Assembly: GCA_963169325.1 (NCBI GenBank)
Contig: CAUJEY010000151.1
Span: 24,424-88,423 of the forward strand
Source: Bacteroidota bacterium
GTDB taxonomy: Bacteria; Bacteroidota; Bacteroidia; Chitinophagales; Saprospiraceae
Direction of reading: 5' to 3'
DNA: 64,000 nucleotides
Both the position numbers and the translations under genes were made by a program. Shown here one piece after another: positions 8,906 through 18,287 of the stretch. Positions within the stretch are counted from its first letter, which is position 1. Each line of letters begins with the position of its first letter. A model generated the notes under the pieces. It saw only the letters and a list, made by a program, of their open reading frames with translations, did no database searches and was not told the origin of the DNA.

Positions 8906-9784
8906 ATGACCCGTCTACTTCTCCTGTTTTCCGCCTCCTTAATGACCGGTTCGCTGTTCGCACAAGAACATGCCGACTGCGCTACCGCCCTCGAAATTTG
9001 CAATAAACAGCCCCTGCACTTGTATAGTAATGGCGAGGGCGTTGACCCGTCCGAACTGGATAGTGTGACCTGCTATTCCACTGGGGGACCTCCGGGCCCT
9101 TTCGAATTCAACATTTCATGGATACGGTTCACGGTTTCACAAGGTGGTTCACTTTGGTTTATTATCCGGCCGGACAATACCACGGATGACCTTGATTTTG
9201 TCGTATTCCGGCTGAGCACAGGCAACTGTGCCGATAAAACGGTGGTGCGTTGCATGGCTGCCGGCGATTTTGTGCCTTCCAGCCCATGTATGGGCCCGAC
9301 CGGTTTGTTGCCAGGGCAGACGGATATCAATGGACCGGCAGGTTGCCCTGTCGGTGCGGACAATTTTTTGGCGCCGCTGGAGACGCAAACAGGTGAAATA
9401 TACGCGCTTGCCATCAACAATTTCACGTCCAGCATGGATAGTTTCAGCATCGAATTTTGTGGAACAGCCCTGCTCGGCTGCGAAACGGAAGTCTGTGGAA
9501 CGCTGGCGAGCAATGAACAAACTGCCCTGCAAACGGTCAAAATTTATCCCAATCCGGCTGTTCAGCAGGAAACCTGGGTTGAATGGCAACTATCAAAACC
9601 TGCCGAAATAACCGGCACCCTGTTCAATATGTTTGGCATACCGGTCCGGCTGAATCACTGGGATGCTCCCGCCGGACCAAATCGGCAACACCTTAACCTG
9701 GAGGGTTTACCTGCCGGCGTTTACATATTGACTTTAAGCGACGGTAACGCAGTCCGGTCTCATATTTTACAAGTAATCAACTAA
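8906..9784 (+). CDS. Secreted protein with type IX secretion (Por) C-terminal sorting domain
   Basis: A 292-residue protein. The signal peptide is about residues 1-19 (MTRLLLLFSASLMTGSLFAQ). A beta-rich domain follows with several Cys (ADCATALEICNKQPLHL), resembling the PPC/CUB-like domains common in Saprospiria cargo proteins. The last 80 residues are a T9SS type A sorting domain: VKIYPNPAVQQ, FNMFGIPV, LEGLPAGVYILTLSDG. The protein should be exported across the outer membrane and attached to the surface or released. Function is unknown. Confidence 0.8.
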   Translation: MTRLLLLFSASLMTGSLFAQEHADCATALEICNKQPLHLYSNGEGVDPSELDSVTCYSTGGPPGPFEFNISWIRFTVSQGGSLWFIIRPDNTTDDLDFVVFRLSTGNCADKTVVRCMAAGDFVPSSPCMGPTGLLPGQTDINGPAGCPVGADNFLAPLETQTGEIYALAINNFTSSMDSFSIEFCGTALLGCETEVCGTLASNEQTALQTVKIYPNPAVQQETWVEWQLSKPAEITGTLFNMFGIPVRLNHWDAPAGPNRQHLNLEGLPAGVYILTLSDGNAVRSHILQVIN

Positions 9785-9797
9785 CCCACGAACCCAT

Positions 9798-10031
9798 TTA
9801 CGGTGTCTTGATCGTATTGCCCACCTTTTTTACCTTCACTTCGATGCGGTTGTTCAGCGTATGTTCGGCCTCGCTGCATGGGGCGCTGTCGGCGCAGCGG
9901 TTGCGGAGTTGACCTTCTTTCAGTCGACATGACAGATCGCTGGAGGGTAATTTTCCGCGGATTTCCGTATGGTCGAAATTCCAGCGCGAACACCGGATAA
10001 ATTTCGAGTGTACCGAAATCTGGAGGTAAAT
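9798..10031 (-). pseudogene. Remnant of an OmpA-domain protein (C-terminal tail only)
   Basis: Reading the minus strand from 10031 to the TAA at 9798-9800 gives an open stretch of 77 codons without a Met start; an in-frame TAA lies at 10032-10034. It contains the eroded OmpA motifs HTEIRGKLPSSDLSCRL, QLRNRCADSAPCSEAEHTL and NNRIEVKVKKVG. Intact Bacteroidota OmpA domains end in a very similar Cys-rich stretch followed by a NRRTE-type motif. The middle of the domain is missing, and no signal or upstream part is found. This is therefore a decayed gene end, not a gene. A 70-codon frame with a Met overlaps it in another phase and is a chance frame. Confidence 0.7.
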
Positions 10032-10185
10032 TTAATCCCGGTTAGCTGGCATCCCGAGGCTAACAGGCCGCCTTTGGCGGCGATCAATACGGAATAACAC
10101 GGCGTGTCAGTAGCGCCAAAGGGAAGGAACAGGCCTAACGAGGCAAAGTAGTATTAGGGTGAAAATTATCAGAACTGCCAAATAC

Positions 10186-10193
10186 TATATTTG
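10186..10193 (+). promoter_or_regulatory. Candidate -7 element for the SusC/SusD/GH20 locus
   Basis: TATATTTG at 10186-10193 is an exact TAnnTTTG. No clear TTG is found at the usual -33 distance. It would give a leader of about 130 bases before the SusC start at 10331. Confidence 0.35.
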
Positions 10194-10330
10194 CGTAAAT
10201 TTGTCCAGCGAATATAAATTCGCCAATTCTTTACAAACGGCCGCATGCTTTCAACAAATCGGACTGATTGAATCTGTTGGCTGCCATTTCCAATTTAATC
10301 GCACATTTTTTAACCATTTCAAACTTTTGT

Positions 10331-13300
10331 ATGAAGCAGCAATTACTCACATTGCTCCTTATCCTGTTTGCGGCGGCTGGCGCTTTGGCCCAGCGCACCA
10401 TCAACGGACGGGTAACGGAGCTCGCCAGTGGCGAACCGCTTATCGGCGCCACTGTAGTCGTTAAAGGTTCCAATATTGGTACCACAACCGACGTGGACGG
10501 TCGCTATACCATCCGCGTTAACAATGACGCCGACGTTATCGTGGTGAAGTACACCGGATTCCGCGGTCAGGAAATCCCCGTCGGCAACCGTTCCTCGGTG
10601 GACGTGATCCTGCAGCAAAACGACGAACTCATTGACGAGGTGGTGGTCATCGGCTACGGCAAACAAATCAAATCGACCCTGACCGGGAACATCGCCAAAG
10701 TGGGTGGTGAAAACCTCAAAGCGATGCCGGTCGTTTCCGTCGAACAGGCCTTGCAAGGTCAGGCTGCCGGGGTGTTTGTCGAAAGTGTCAATGGCAAGGT
10801 TGGCGGCGCCATGCGCGTGCGGGTACGCGGCGTAGGATCCATCAATGCCGGTACAGAACCGTTGTTCGTAGTGGATGGCATCCCACTCTCCAAAGATGCG
10901 CGCAACACCTCGGGCGGCTCCATGAATCCCATAGCTGACCTCAATTTCAACGACATCGAGTCGATTGAAGTGCTGAAAGATGCCTCCGCAAAGGCCATTT
11001 ATGGCGCACGCGGCTCCAATGGCGTGGTGCTGATTACGACCAAATCGGGTAAAAGCGGCAAAACACGGGTAGAACTCGATCTGCAAGCCGGGTTTTCGCA
11101 GCCTACCGGGCGCCGCGAATTCCTGAACGCCGCCGAATACATCGAACTGTTCACCGAGGCCGCCAATAACTCCGACGACCTGGAAGGCGTGCCTTACGAC
11201 GATCCCAGTTCCTGGACGGAATTCGTAAAAGGCCGGTTCGATCGCTACGACGGCCACACCAACTGGGAAGAACGTATCGATCAAACCGATTGGCAGGACG
11301 AAGCGCTCCGCACCGGCCGGCTCCGCAACGCCAGCTTGTCATTCAGCGGCGGCAGCGATAAAGTCCGGTATTTTGCCAGCGGCAACATCGGCCTCAATGA
11401 AGGCATGCTGGTCAGCAATGGTTTGGAAAAAAACGGCGGACGTCTGAATCTTGATTTCGACGCTACCTCGCGGCTCAAAGTAGGCGTCGGGCTGAGCCTG
11501 GCGCGTACCTTCACCCGCCAAGTGTCGAACGACAATGCCTTCTCCACCCCGCTGCAGTTGATCGCCTTATCTCCGATCACACCCAAACGCGACGAAGACG
11601 GCGTGTTGTACGACCGGCCCGTAACCACTTATTACAACGGCCTGATCGATGTGGAAGACGGTCAACGCAAAGTGCATACCCTGCGTACCTTAGCTAATGT
11701 CTTCGGCGACTACAAAATAACTGAAAACCTCGGTCTGCGTGTGGAAGGGGCTGCCAACCTCTACAACGTACGCGACGATGCCTATTTTGGCGATCGTACC
11801 GACAACGGTAATGCCAGCCGGGGCTACGGGTATTCCGCTTTTGCCGGCGCCACCGACTACAACGCCAATGCAGTGTTGCATTGGGACCAGGATTTTGACC
11901 GCCACGCCCTGGGTGTAGATGTGGGCTCGGAAATTTTCACCAGCGAAAGCACCCGCACCTATGTGGAGGGGGAACAATTTCCCAGTGACGAGTTTAAAAC
12001 ACTGCAAAGCGCCGCCTCCATCACGGCCGGCACCTCCACCATTACCAACTACAGCTTTTTATCCTATTTCGGCCGGGTTCGTTACAACTTCGACCGAAAA
12101 TATTTGCTCAACATCAGCGCCCGTATGGACGGTTCCTCCCGCTTTGGCGCAGACAATCGCTACGCTTTCTTCCCCGCTGCTTCGGCCGGATGGGTGCTCA
12201 CGGAAGAAGATTTTTTGAAAGAAAATAACCTGCTCAGCTTCCTGAAGTTGCGCGCTTCCTGGGGTGTCAGTGGAAACGCCGACATCGAAAATTTCAAGTC
12301 GCAGGGCCTCTATGAAGCCGGCAATTACAACGGAACGAGCTCGCTCAATCCGGAGCAAATCCCCAACCCCGCGCTCACCTGGGAAAAAAGTACGGAACTG
12401 GATTTCGGTATCGATTTCGGGCTTTTCGACAACCGCCTGTCGGGCGAGCTGGACTATTATATTAAAAACACCTCCGATCTGCTGCTCAATGCACAGGTTC
12501 CAGGCACTTCCGGCTTCCCCACACAATTCCAGAATATTGGCGAACTGCGCAACAGCGGCGTGGAACTGGTGCTCAACTCTAATAACCTCACCGGGAATTT
12601 CTCCTGGACTACCTCGCTGAACCTGGCCTTAAACAAAAACGAGGTGCTTTCCCTCGTCGGCGGCCAAACGCTCATCGACGACGGCAGTAACATGAACGTG
12701 GTGAAAGTAGGCGAGCCGATCGGTGTATTTTACGGCGCCGATTACGCCGGTGTCGATCCGCAAAACGGTGATGCCCTCTGGTATGTCAACGCTATGGACG
12801 ACAACGGAAATATTATTGATCCGACGGCGACGACCAATAATTATTCAGATGCCAATTTCGTAGTGCTCGGTTCGCCGATGCCCGACCTGATTTACGGACT
12901 CGACAATACGTTGTCGTACGGCGGCCTCACGCTCAACGTGCGTTTTCAGGGCCAAACCGGCAACCAAATCCACAATGGCGGCGGCCTCTTTATGTCGTGC
13001 AACGCCTGCTGGTTCGACAACCAAACCCGCGACCAACTCGACCGCTGGCAAAACCCGGGCGACGTCACTGACGTGCCGGAAGCCCGCCTCGGCTACTCCA
13101 ACGGCGACCAAACCCGCAGCAGCCGGTATCTCTCGGAAGGCAGCTACCTGCGCCTGAAAAATGTGACGCTGGCTTACGACCTGCCTGCACGCTGGTTTGG
13201 CAAAGCCGGCATCCGCGATATCCGGCTCTACGTCACCGGCACCAACCTGCTCACCTTCACCAAGTACGACGGCTGGGATCCCGAGGTAACTGCCGACTAC

Positions 13301-13387
13301 TTAGCCAGCAACATTATTTACGGTGTAGATTTCTACTCGGCGCCGCAGCCGAAGAATATCGTATTTGGTTTGCGGGCAGGGTTTTAA
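10331..13387 (+). CDS. SusC/RagA-type TonB-linked outer membrane receptor
   Basis: I use the ATG at 10331 because it opens a clear signal peptide (MKQQLLTLLLILFAAAGALAQ). The 1018-residue protein has, in order, a carboxypeptidase-D-like regulatory domain (about 22-105, INGRVTELASGEPLIGATV), a plug domain (about 115-235, with VLKDASAKAIYGARGSNGVV) and a 22-strand-type TonB barrel to the end. SusC proteins import glycans or peptides across the outer membrane together with a SusD lipoprotein lid, powered by TonB. The SusD gene follows 62 bases later and a GH20 gene after that, pointing to a GlcNAc-containing substrate. Confidence 0.95.
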   Translation: MKQQLLTLLLILFAAAGALAQRTINGRVTELASGEPLIGATVVVKGSNIGTTTDVDGRYTIRVNNDADVIVVKYTGFRGQEIPVGNRSSVDVILQQNDELIDEVVVIGYGKQIKSTLTGNIAKVGGENLKAMPVVSVEQALQGQAAGVFVESVNGKVGGAMRVRVRGVGSINAGTEPLFVVDGIPLSKDARNTSGGSMNPIADLNFNDIESIEVLKDASAKAIYGARGSNGVVLITTKSGKSGKTRVELDLQAGFSQPTGRREFLNAAEYIELFTEAANNSDDLEGVPYDDPSSWTEFVKGRFDRYDGHTNWEERIDQTDWQDEALRTGRLRNASLSFSGGSDKVRYFASGNIGLNEGMLVSNGLEKNGGRLNLDFDATSRLKVGVGLSLARTFTRQVSNDNAFSTPLQLIALSPITPKRDEDGVLYDRPVTTYYNGLIDVEDGQRKVHTLRTLANVFGDYKITENLGLRVEGAANLYNVRDDAYFGDRTDNGNASRGYGYSAFAGATDYNANAVLHWDQDFDRHALGVDVGSEIFTSESTRTYVEGEQFPSDEFKTLQSAASITAGTSTITNYSFLSYFGRVRYNFDRKYLLNISARMDGSSRFGADNRYAFFPAASAGWVLTEEDFLKENNLLSFLKLRASWGVSGNADIENFKSQGLYEAGNYNGTSSLNPEQIPNPALTWEKSTELDFGIDFGLFDNRLSGELDYYIKNTSDLLLNAQVPGTSGFPTQFQNIGELRNSGVELVLNSNNLTGNFSWTTSLNLALNKNEVLSLVGGQTLIDDGSNMNVVKVGEPIGVFYGADYAGVDPQNGDALWYVNAMDDNGNIIDPTATTNNYSDANFVVLGSPMPDLIYGLDNTLSYGGLTLNVRFQGQTGNQIHNGGGLFMSCNACWFDNQTRDQLDRWQNPGDVTDVPEARLGYSNGDQTRSSRYLSEGSYLRLKNVTLAYDLPARWFGKAGIRDIRLYVTGTNLLTFTKYDGWDPEVTADYLASNIIYGVDFYSAPQPKNIVFGLRAGF

Positions 13388-13449
13388 TGAATGATGAATT
13401 TTTCCGATTTGGAAGATTCGTTTCTATAAAAATTTAAATAGAAAAAACA

Positions 13450-14793
13450 ATGAAATTGTATAAATATATCTTGTCGGGGCTTTTGGCGATTAGCCTGGTT
13501 GCCTGCGATAAAAAACTCGACTTCGACCCCGCCCAGAGCATCAAGGAAGACCTGGCCCTGGCGACCGATGCCAATGTTAAATCCGTGTTGCTTGGCGCGT
13601 ACGATGCGCTTGCCCTGGACGGCTTGTTTGGTGGCAATACCATGCGCGACGCCGAATTGGCCGGCGCAGATGGCGAAATCCGTTGGGTCGGCACTTTTGA
13701 GGGGCCTGGCGACGTATTCAGCCATGCCATGATCGCCGGAAACGCCGACGCGGAAAATATGTGGCTGGATGCATACAACACCATCAACATCTGCAACAAT
13801 GTATTAGACGCGCTTGCCGTCGTTAATGCCGACGATCAGGACCAGGTAGAAGGCGAAGCCCTTTTTATCCGTTCCATGGCTTATTTCCAGTTGGTGCGCT
13901 TTTACGGCCAATCCTATGAAGCCGGCGGGGGTAATACCCAGGCAGGTGTGCCAATCGTGCTGCGCCCTACTCGCGGTATCGACGAATCGAGCCAGGTGCC
14001 GCGTAATTCCGTGGAAGAATGTTATACACAAATAGTAACCGACCTGACCCGGGCAAAGGGCTTATTGCCGGAGGACAACGGCACCCAGGCCGGCAAACAC
14101 ACCGCTGCCGCCCTGCTGGCCCGTGTATACCTGCAAATGGGCCGGTTTGCGGATGCCCGCGACCAGGCCAACGAGGTCATCGGATCGGGATTATTCTCCT
14201 TAGTGCCCAACTATGCCAACCTGTGGAATAATGAGGATAACTCGCCGGAGGATATTTATGCCGTACAAATCTCCAACCAGGACTTTGTCGAAGCGACCAT
14301 GACAATATTTTATTCCGTGCCGGCATTCGGCGGCCGTGACGGCGACATCGAAATTGAGCAAAAACACCTCGACCTGTACGATCCTTCCGACGAACGCCTG
14401 GCCTTGTACTTCGAAGCCAATAGCGGTGTGATGTATACCGGCAAGTGGCGCGACCAGTACAAAAACCAACCCGTTATCCGCTTGGCTGAAATGTACCTGA
14501 TCCGGGCCGAATGTAATGCCCGCCTCGGCACATCCATCGGCGCCAGCGTGGACGACGACTATAATGCCATCCACACCCGCGCCGGATTAAGCCCGAAAAA
14601 CGGGGTTACACTCGACGATATCCTGCTTGAACGCCGGCTCGAACTGGCCCATGAAGGCCACCGAATCCACGACGTCAAGCGACTGAAAGGCGCGGTGGAC
14701 GGACTACCGTACGACGACGACAAACTGCTGTATCCTATTCCAGCCCGGGAAATGGAGGCAAATAAAAATTTGGTGCAGAATCCGGGGTATTGA
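13450..14793 (+). CDS. SusD/RagB-type outer membrane lipoprotein
   Basis: The 447-residue protein has a lipoprotein signal (MKLYKYILSGLLAISLVAC, Cys at residue 19). It is a TPR-like helical SusD fold: NICNNVLDALAVVNADDQDQ and ALFIRSMAYFQLVRFYGQ near the N-terminus, and the conserved C-terminal YPIPAREMEANKNLVQNPGY. SusD binds the glycan at the surface and covers the SusC barrel. At about 450 residues it is shorter than many SusD proteins (500-600), so the ligand-binding loops may be reduced. It is read with the SusC gene upstream. A tandem-word palindrome at 14801 starts 8 bases after the stop. Confidence 0.93.
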   Translation: MKLYKYILSGLLAISLVACDKKLDFDPAQSIKEDLALATDANVKSVLLGAYDALALDGLFGGNTMRDAELAGADGEIRWVGTFEGPGDVFSHAMIAGNADAENMWLDAYNTINICNNVLDALAVVNADDQDQVEGEALFIRSMAYFQLVRFYGQSYEAGGGNTQAGVPIVLRPTRGIDESSQVPRNSVEECYTQIVTDLTRAKGLLPEDNGTQAGKHTAAALLARVYLQMGRFADARDQANEVIGSGLFSLVPNYANLWNNEDNSPEDIYAVQISNQDFVEATMTIFYSVPAFGGRDGDIEIEQKHLDLYDPSDERLALYFEANSGVMYTGKWRDQYKNQPVIRLAEMYLIRAECNARLGTSIGASVDDDYNAIHTRAGLSPKNGVTLDDILLERRLELAHEGHRIHDVKRLKGAVDGLPYDDDKLLYPIPAREMEANKNLVQNPGY

Positions 14794-14800
14794 AGCGGAT

Positions 14801-14904
14801 AAAGTCAAAATGTAAAAGTCAAAATATAAAATGTAAAAGTATGTGACATCGTGGGAGGCTTTTACATTTTGACTTTTACATTTTGACTTTTACATTTTGA
14901 CTTT
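14801..14904. repeat. Gene-end inverted repeat built from a tandem word
   Basis: Left arm 14801-14840 and right arm 14860-14904 are made of repeats of AAAATGTAAAAGTC and its complement ACATTTTGACTTTT. The arms pair over about 40 bases, with small differences between word copies. It lies just after the SusD stop and before the GH20 promoter-like sequence, so it may attenuate transcription between the transporter pair and the enzyme. Confidence 0.8.
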
Positions 14905-14922
14905 AAAACACTTCTACCTTTG
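14897..14922 (+). promoter_or_regulatory. Candidate promoter for the GH20 gene, -33 box inside the repeat
   Basis: TTG at 14897-14899 belongs to the last repeat word, and TACCTTTG at 14915-14922 is an exact -7 element. The spacing of 15 bases is shorter than the usual 17-21, so the -33 assignment is weak. A start near 14929 leaves a leader of about 50 bases. Confidence 0.4.
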
Positions 14923-14981
14923 CAGCTTTGGAAATACCATCAACCGGTTTGACCGGTGCATTTCATTTTGAGTTAAAATTC

Positions 14982-17306
14982 ATGCCAATGTTTTGCAAAA
15001 ATTTTCTGCTGAACGTATTGTTTTGCACGTTGCCTTTACTCGCTGCCAGCCAGGTGACCTCTTCCATAACCATCATCCCGCAGCCGGCTTCTGCCTTTGC
15101 ACGCGATGGGCAATTTGAACTAAAATCTGATACACGGATTTATTTCCCGGAGGGAAAAAAGGACTGGGAAACGGCCGTTCAGTACTTCATGGCTATAGCC
15201 CAAACCGCTACCGGCTACCAACTAACGGCGCAGCCGTTTAAAGGCGCACTTCAAAACCTGGCTACGAACGGGATTTATTTCCAGCCGGACGAAACCATCG
15301 GGCAGGACGAAGGATACAGAATAGAAGTATCACCCGGCACTATTTTGGTAAAGGCGCGTACCGCGGCAGGCGCTTTTTACGCCGTACAAAGCCTTCGGCA
15401 AATGTTTCCGCCCCAGTTCAGCAGTCCGACGCCGGTGAGCGGCGTGGCGTGGAAAATTCCCTGTTGCAGCATGACCGACTACCCGCGTTTCGCCTACAGG
15501 GGCTTGCACCTCGACGTGGGCCGGAATTTTTTCCCGGTGTCGTTCATCAAACGCTATATCGACTTATTGGCTCTCCACAAATACAACCGGTTCCACTGGC
15601 ACCTCACCGAAGACCAGGGCTGGCGTATTGAAATTAAAAAATATCCGAAACTGCAAACCGTGGCTGCCTGCCGCAAGGAAACGGTGGTGGGCCATGCCGG
15701 CGACAAGCCTGCCCGGTACGACGGCAAACCATACTGCGGTTACTACACCCAGGCAGAAATAAAAGAAGTGGTGGAGTATGCCCGGAAACGTTTTGTAACC
15801 ATTGTGCCGGAAATCGAAATGCCCGGCCATGCACAGGCAGCCCTCGCGGCATATCCTGAACTGGGTTGTACCGGCGGCCCCTACGAAACCGCCACCACCT
15901 GGGGCGTTTTCCCCGAGGTGTTTTGCGCCGGCAATGAAAAAACATTCCAGTTTTTGGACGATGTGCTGGCAGAAGTATGCCCGCTGTTCCCCGGCCAATA
16001 CGTACATATCGGTGGCGACGAATGCCCCAAAGACCGCTGGAAAGTTTGCCCGAAGTGTCAGGCACGTATGAAAGGCGAAAACCTCAAAGACGAGCACGAA
16101 TTACAGAGCTATTTTATCCGCCGCGCTGAAAAAATGTTGGCCAAACACGGCAAAAAACTCATCGGTTGGGACGAAATCCTGGAAGGCGGTCTGGCGCCGA
16201 CGGCTACCGTGATGAGCTGGCGCGGCATTGAGGGCGGTATTGCCGCCGCCAAAGCCGGGCATGATGCCATCATGACACCCAGCTCGTTTTGTTATTTCGA
16301 TTATTACCAAACCGATCCGTCCAACGAACCGCTTGCCATCGGCGGCTTGCTTACGCTGGATAAAGTGTACGGCTACGAGCCTGTGCCTGCTGAACTGACG
16401 GAAGAAGAAGCCAGGCACATTCTCGGTGGTCAGGGAAACGTCTGGACGGAATACATTACCACCCCCGAATATGTCGATTACATGGTTTATCCCCGGGCCT
16501 GCGCCTTGTCGGAAGTGTTGTGGACGCCGAAGAACAAAAAGAATTATCTCGATTTTGCCCGCCGGCTCAAGGTGCATTTTGGCCGAATGGACGCGCTGGG
16601 CGTGAATTATGCCAAAAGTTTTTACGACATCCGCTCCAACTACAACGGGGGTTTTGCATTACTTTCCTGCGTCGACCGAAGTATTCAAATAAAATACACC
16701 CTCGATGGCAACGAACCCAAATTAACCTCGGCCGGCTATTATTCGCCCATTCACCTCCAGAAAACGAGCACCATAAAAGCCATTCCCGTACTGGATGGCA
16801 AAGTGGTTGGTAAAACACTGACCATTACCTATTACGTGCATAAAGCCGCCGGAAAAACATATACGATGACCAAACAGCCGGATCAGTATACCGGCGGCGA
16901 ACGGCTTGCCCTCACCAACGGCGTGACCGGAGCGGCCAAAAGCTGGACCAACTGGGTCGGGCTGGTCAATCATGATATAGACCCGGTAATCGATTTTGGC
17001 GCCGCAACCACATTCAGCCGGGTAACCACACACTTTCTGAACAACAAAGCATCCTGGGTGTACCCGCCGCGCAGCATCGAGGTGCTGGTTTCGGATGACG
17101 GCGTTAATTTTACTTCTTTGGGTAAAAAAACATTCGATTCGGAAGGTATGGCTGGAAGCGGTATTGAAACAGTGGTATTCGACACGCCCGGCGCTACCGG
17201 ACGGTATTTAAAACTGGTCGGCCAAACATTTGGTATGATTCCCAACGGCGCTACCGGCGCGGGCAATGGAGCCTGGTTGTTTATGGACGAGATTATCGTG
17301 GAATAA
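14982..17306 (+). CDS. Secreted beta-N-acetylhexosaminidase (GH20) with C-terminal carbohydrate-binding domain
   Basis: A TTG at 14928 would add 18 odd residues. I start at the ATG at 14982, two codons before a second ATG, which opens the signal MFCKNFLLNVLFCTLPLLAAS. Domains of the 774-residue protein: a GH20b-type N-terminal domain (about 25-155), the GH20 barrel (about 160-510) with catalytic Asp-Glu in HIGGDECPKDRW, a beta-sandwich (about 540-620, IKYTLDGNEPKLTSAGYYSP) and a discoidin/F5-8C-like domain to the end (WTNWVGLVNHDIDPVIDFG). It releases terminal GlcNAc or GalNAc, feeding the SusC/SusD pair upstream. Chitin oligomers or host-type glycans are likely substrates. Confidence 0.92.
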   Translation: MPMFCKNFLLNVLFCTLPLLAASQVTSSITIIPQPASAFARDGQFELKSDTRIYFPEGKKDWETAVQYFMAIAQTATGYQLTAQPFKGALQNLATNGIYFQPDETIGQDEGYRIEVSPGTILVKARTAAGAFYAVQSLRQMFPPQFSSPTPVSGVAWKIPCCSMTDYPRFAYRGLHLDVGRNFFPVSFIKRYIDLLALHKYNRFHWHLTEDQGWRIEIKKYPKLQTVAACRKETVVGHAGDKPARYDGKPYCGYYTQAEIKEVVEYARKRFVTIVPEIEMPGHAQAALAAYPELGCTGGPYETATTWGVFPEVFCAGNEKTFQFLDDVLAEVCPLFPGQYVHIGGDECPKDRWKVCPKCQARMKGENLKDEHELQSYFIRRAEKMLAKHGKKLIGWDEILEGGLAPTATVMSWRGIEGGIAAAKAGHDAIMTPSSFCYFDYYQTDPSNEPLAIGGLLTLDKVYGYEPVPAELTEEEARHILGGQGNVWTEYITTPEYVDYMVYPRACALSEVLWTPKNKKNYLDFARRLKVHFGRMDALGVNYAKSFYDIRSNYNGGFALLSCVDRSIQIKYTLDGNEPKLTSAGYYSPIHLQKTSTIKAIPVLDGKVVGKTLTITYYVHKAAGKTYTMTKQPDQYTGGERLALTNGVTGAAKSWTNWVGLVNHDIDPVIDFGAATTFSRVTTHFLNNKASWVYPPRSIEVLVSDDGVNFTSLGKKTFDSEGMAGSGIETVVFDTPGATGRYLKLVGQTFGMIPNGATGAGNGAWLFMDEIIVE

Positions 17307-17333
17307 TCTTTTGCACAAAAACCAACCGGAAGA

Positions 17334-17361
17334 GTTCCTTCGGCGTCTATTCCGAAGGAAC
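17334..17361 (+). terminator. Stem-loop after the GH20 gene
   Basis: GTTCCTTCGG (17334-17343) and CCGAAGGAAC (17352-17361) form a perfect 10-bp stem with an 8-base loop, 28 bases after the GH20 stop. No T-run follows, so it is either a weak terminator or an mRNA 3'-end stabiliser. Confidence 0.5.
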
Positions 17362-17384
17362 TGTTCCACAACTAATTATAGCCT

Positions 17385-18287
17385 ATGCGCCTAAACCTGT
17401 TTACCCTGACCCTCGGGGTGTTTTTGTCCCTGCTCCTCTCCGTCCGCACTATTGCCCAGGACGTTTTTGCCCTGGATTCCACCTCCCTACACACGGTGCA
17501 AACCAAAGATGGCAATGTATTCTACGGCGCCATTGTGTTGGAAAATGCAGAATTCATCATCCTGAGCACGGAAACCTTTGGAGAACTGACCATCAAACGC
17601 AATGCGATCAGGAATATCCGCCTGTTGGACCGCCAAAAAGTCGTCAACGGCCGGGCCTGGTTCGACAACCCCTTCGGCAGCCGGTATTTCGCCGGCACCA
17701 GTGGGTACGGGTTGCGCAAAGGGGAAGGCTCGTACGATAATGGTTGGGTCGTTTTCAACCAAATCAGCTATGGCCTTTCCGATCATTTTTCACTGGGCGC
17801 CGGTTTTGCCCCCCTGCTGATTTTCGACGGCCCTTTGCCTATGTGGATCACGCCAAAGTTTTCCATTCCAATAAAAAAAGACCGAATAAACCTCGCGATA
17901 GGCGGTTTATTCGGTCGTGCATACAGCGATTATGAATTCGATAATTCCCGATTCGGGGCCGTGTATAGCCAGGTCACCTTCGGCTCCCGGGATGCCAATG
18001 TGAGCGTAGGTTTCGGCTTCGGCATCTCCGATGGAAACTGGACCGAGAGGCCTTTATTTTCCGTCAACGGCATGGTCCGGTTAAGCCCGCGATTCGCCCT
18101 GGTCGGAGAAAGTTACCTCGTCAATTCTGAATTTGACGGTTTTGGATTGTTGGGTACGGGGGTCCGGTTTATGGGCCGGCGCGTGGCCGTCGATTTGGCC
18201 ATGCTGACCGCCATTATTCCGGACGACGGCGTTTATCCGGTACCGTGGGTGGGCTTACACGTACCGTTCGGCAAGCCGAATTTTTAA
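17385..18287 (+). CDS. Uncharacterised secreted, probably outer-membrane barrel protein
   Basis: A 300-residue protein with a signal peptide (MRLNLFTLTLGVFLSLLLSV, cut after TIAQ). Residues about 33-85 (VQTKDGNVFYGAIVLENAEF) look like a small Sm-like beta domain sensing or binding domain seen at the start of other Bacteroidota barrel proteins. The rest alternates short hydrophobic strands and Gly/Asp turns (FSLGAGFAPLLIFDGP, NVSVGFGFGISDG), typical of an 8-12-strand barrel. The stop overlaps the stop of the convergent DUF4920 gene by 4 bases. No function can be assigned. Confidence 0.65.
   Translation: MRLNLFTLTLGVFLSLLLSVRTIAQDVFALDSTSLHTVQTKDGNVFYGAIVLENAEFIILSTETFGELTIKRNAIRNIRLLDRQKVVNGRAWFDNPFGSRYFAGTSGYGLRKGEGSYDNGWVVFNQISYGLSDHFSLGAGFAPLLIFDGPLPMWITPKFSIPIKKDRINLAIGGLFGRAYSDYEFDNSRFGAVYSQVTFGSRDANVSVGFGFGISDGNWTERPLFSVNGMVRLSPRFALVGESYLVNSEFDGFGLLGTGVRFMGRRVAVDLAMLTAIIPDDGVYPVPWVGLHVPFGKPNF

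Noticed and set aside
9781..9993. 70-codon minus-strand frame with a Met
   Set aside because: It overlaps, in another phase, the recognisable OmpA remnant, and its peptide has no family features.
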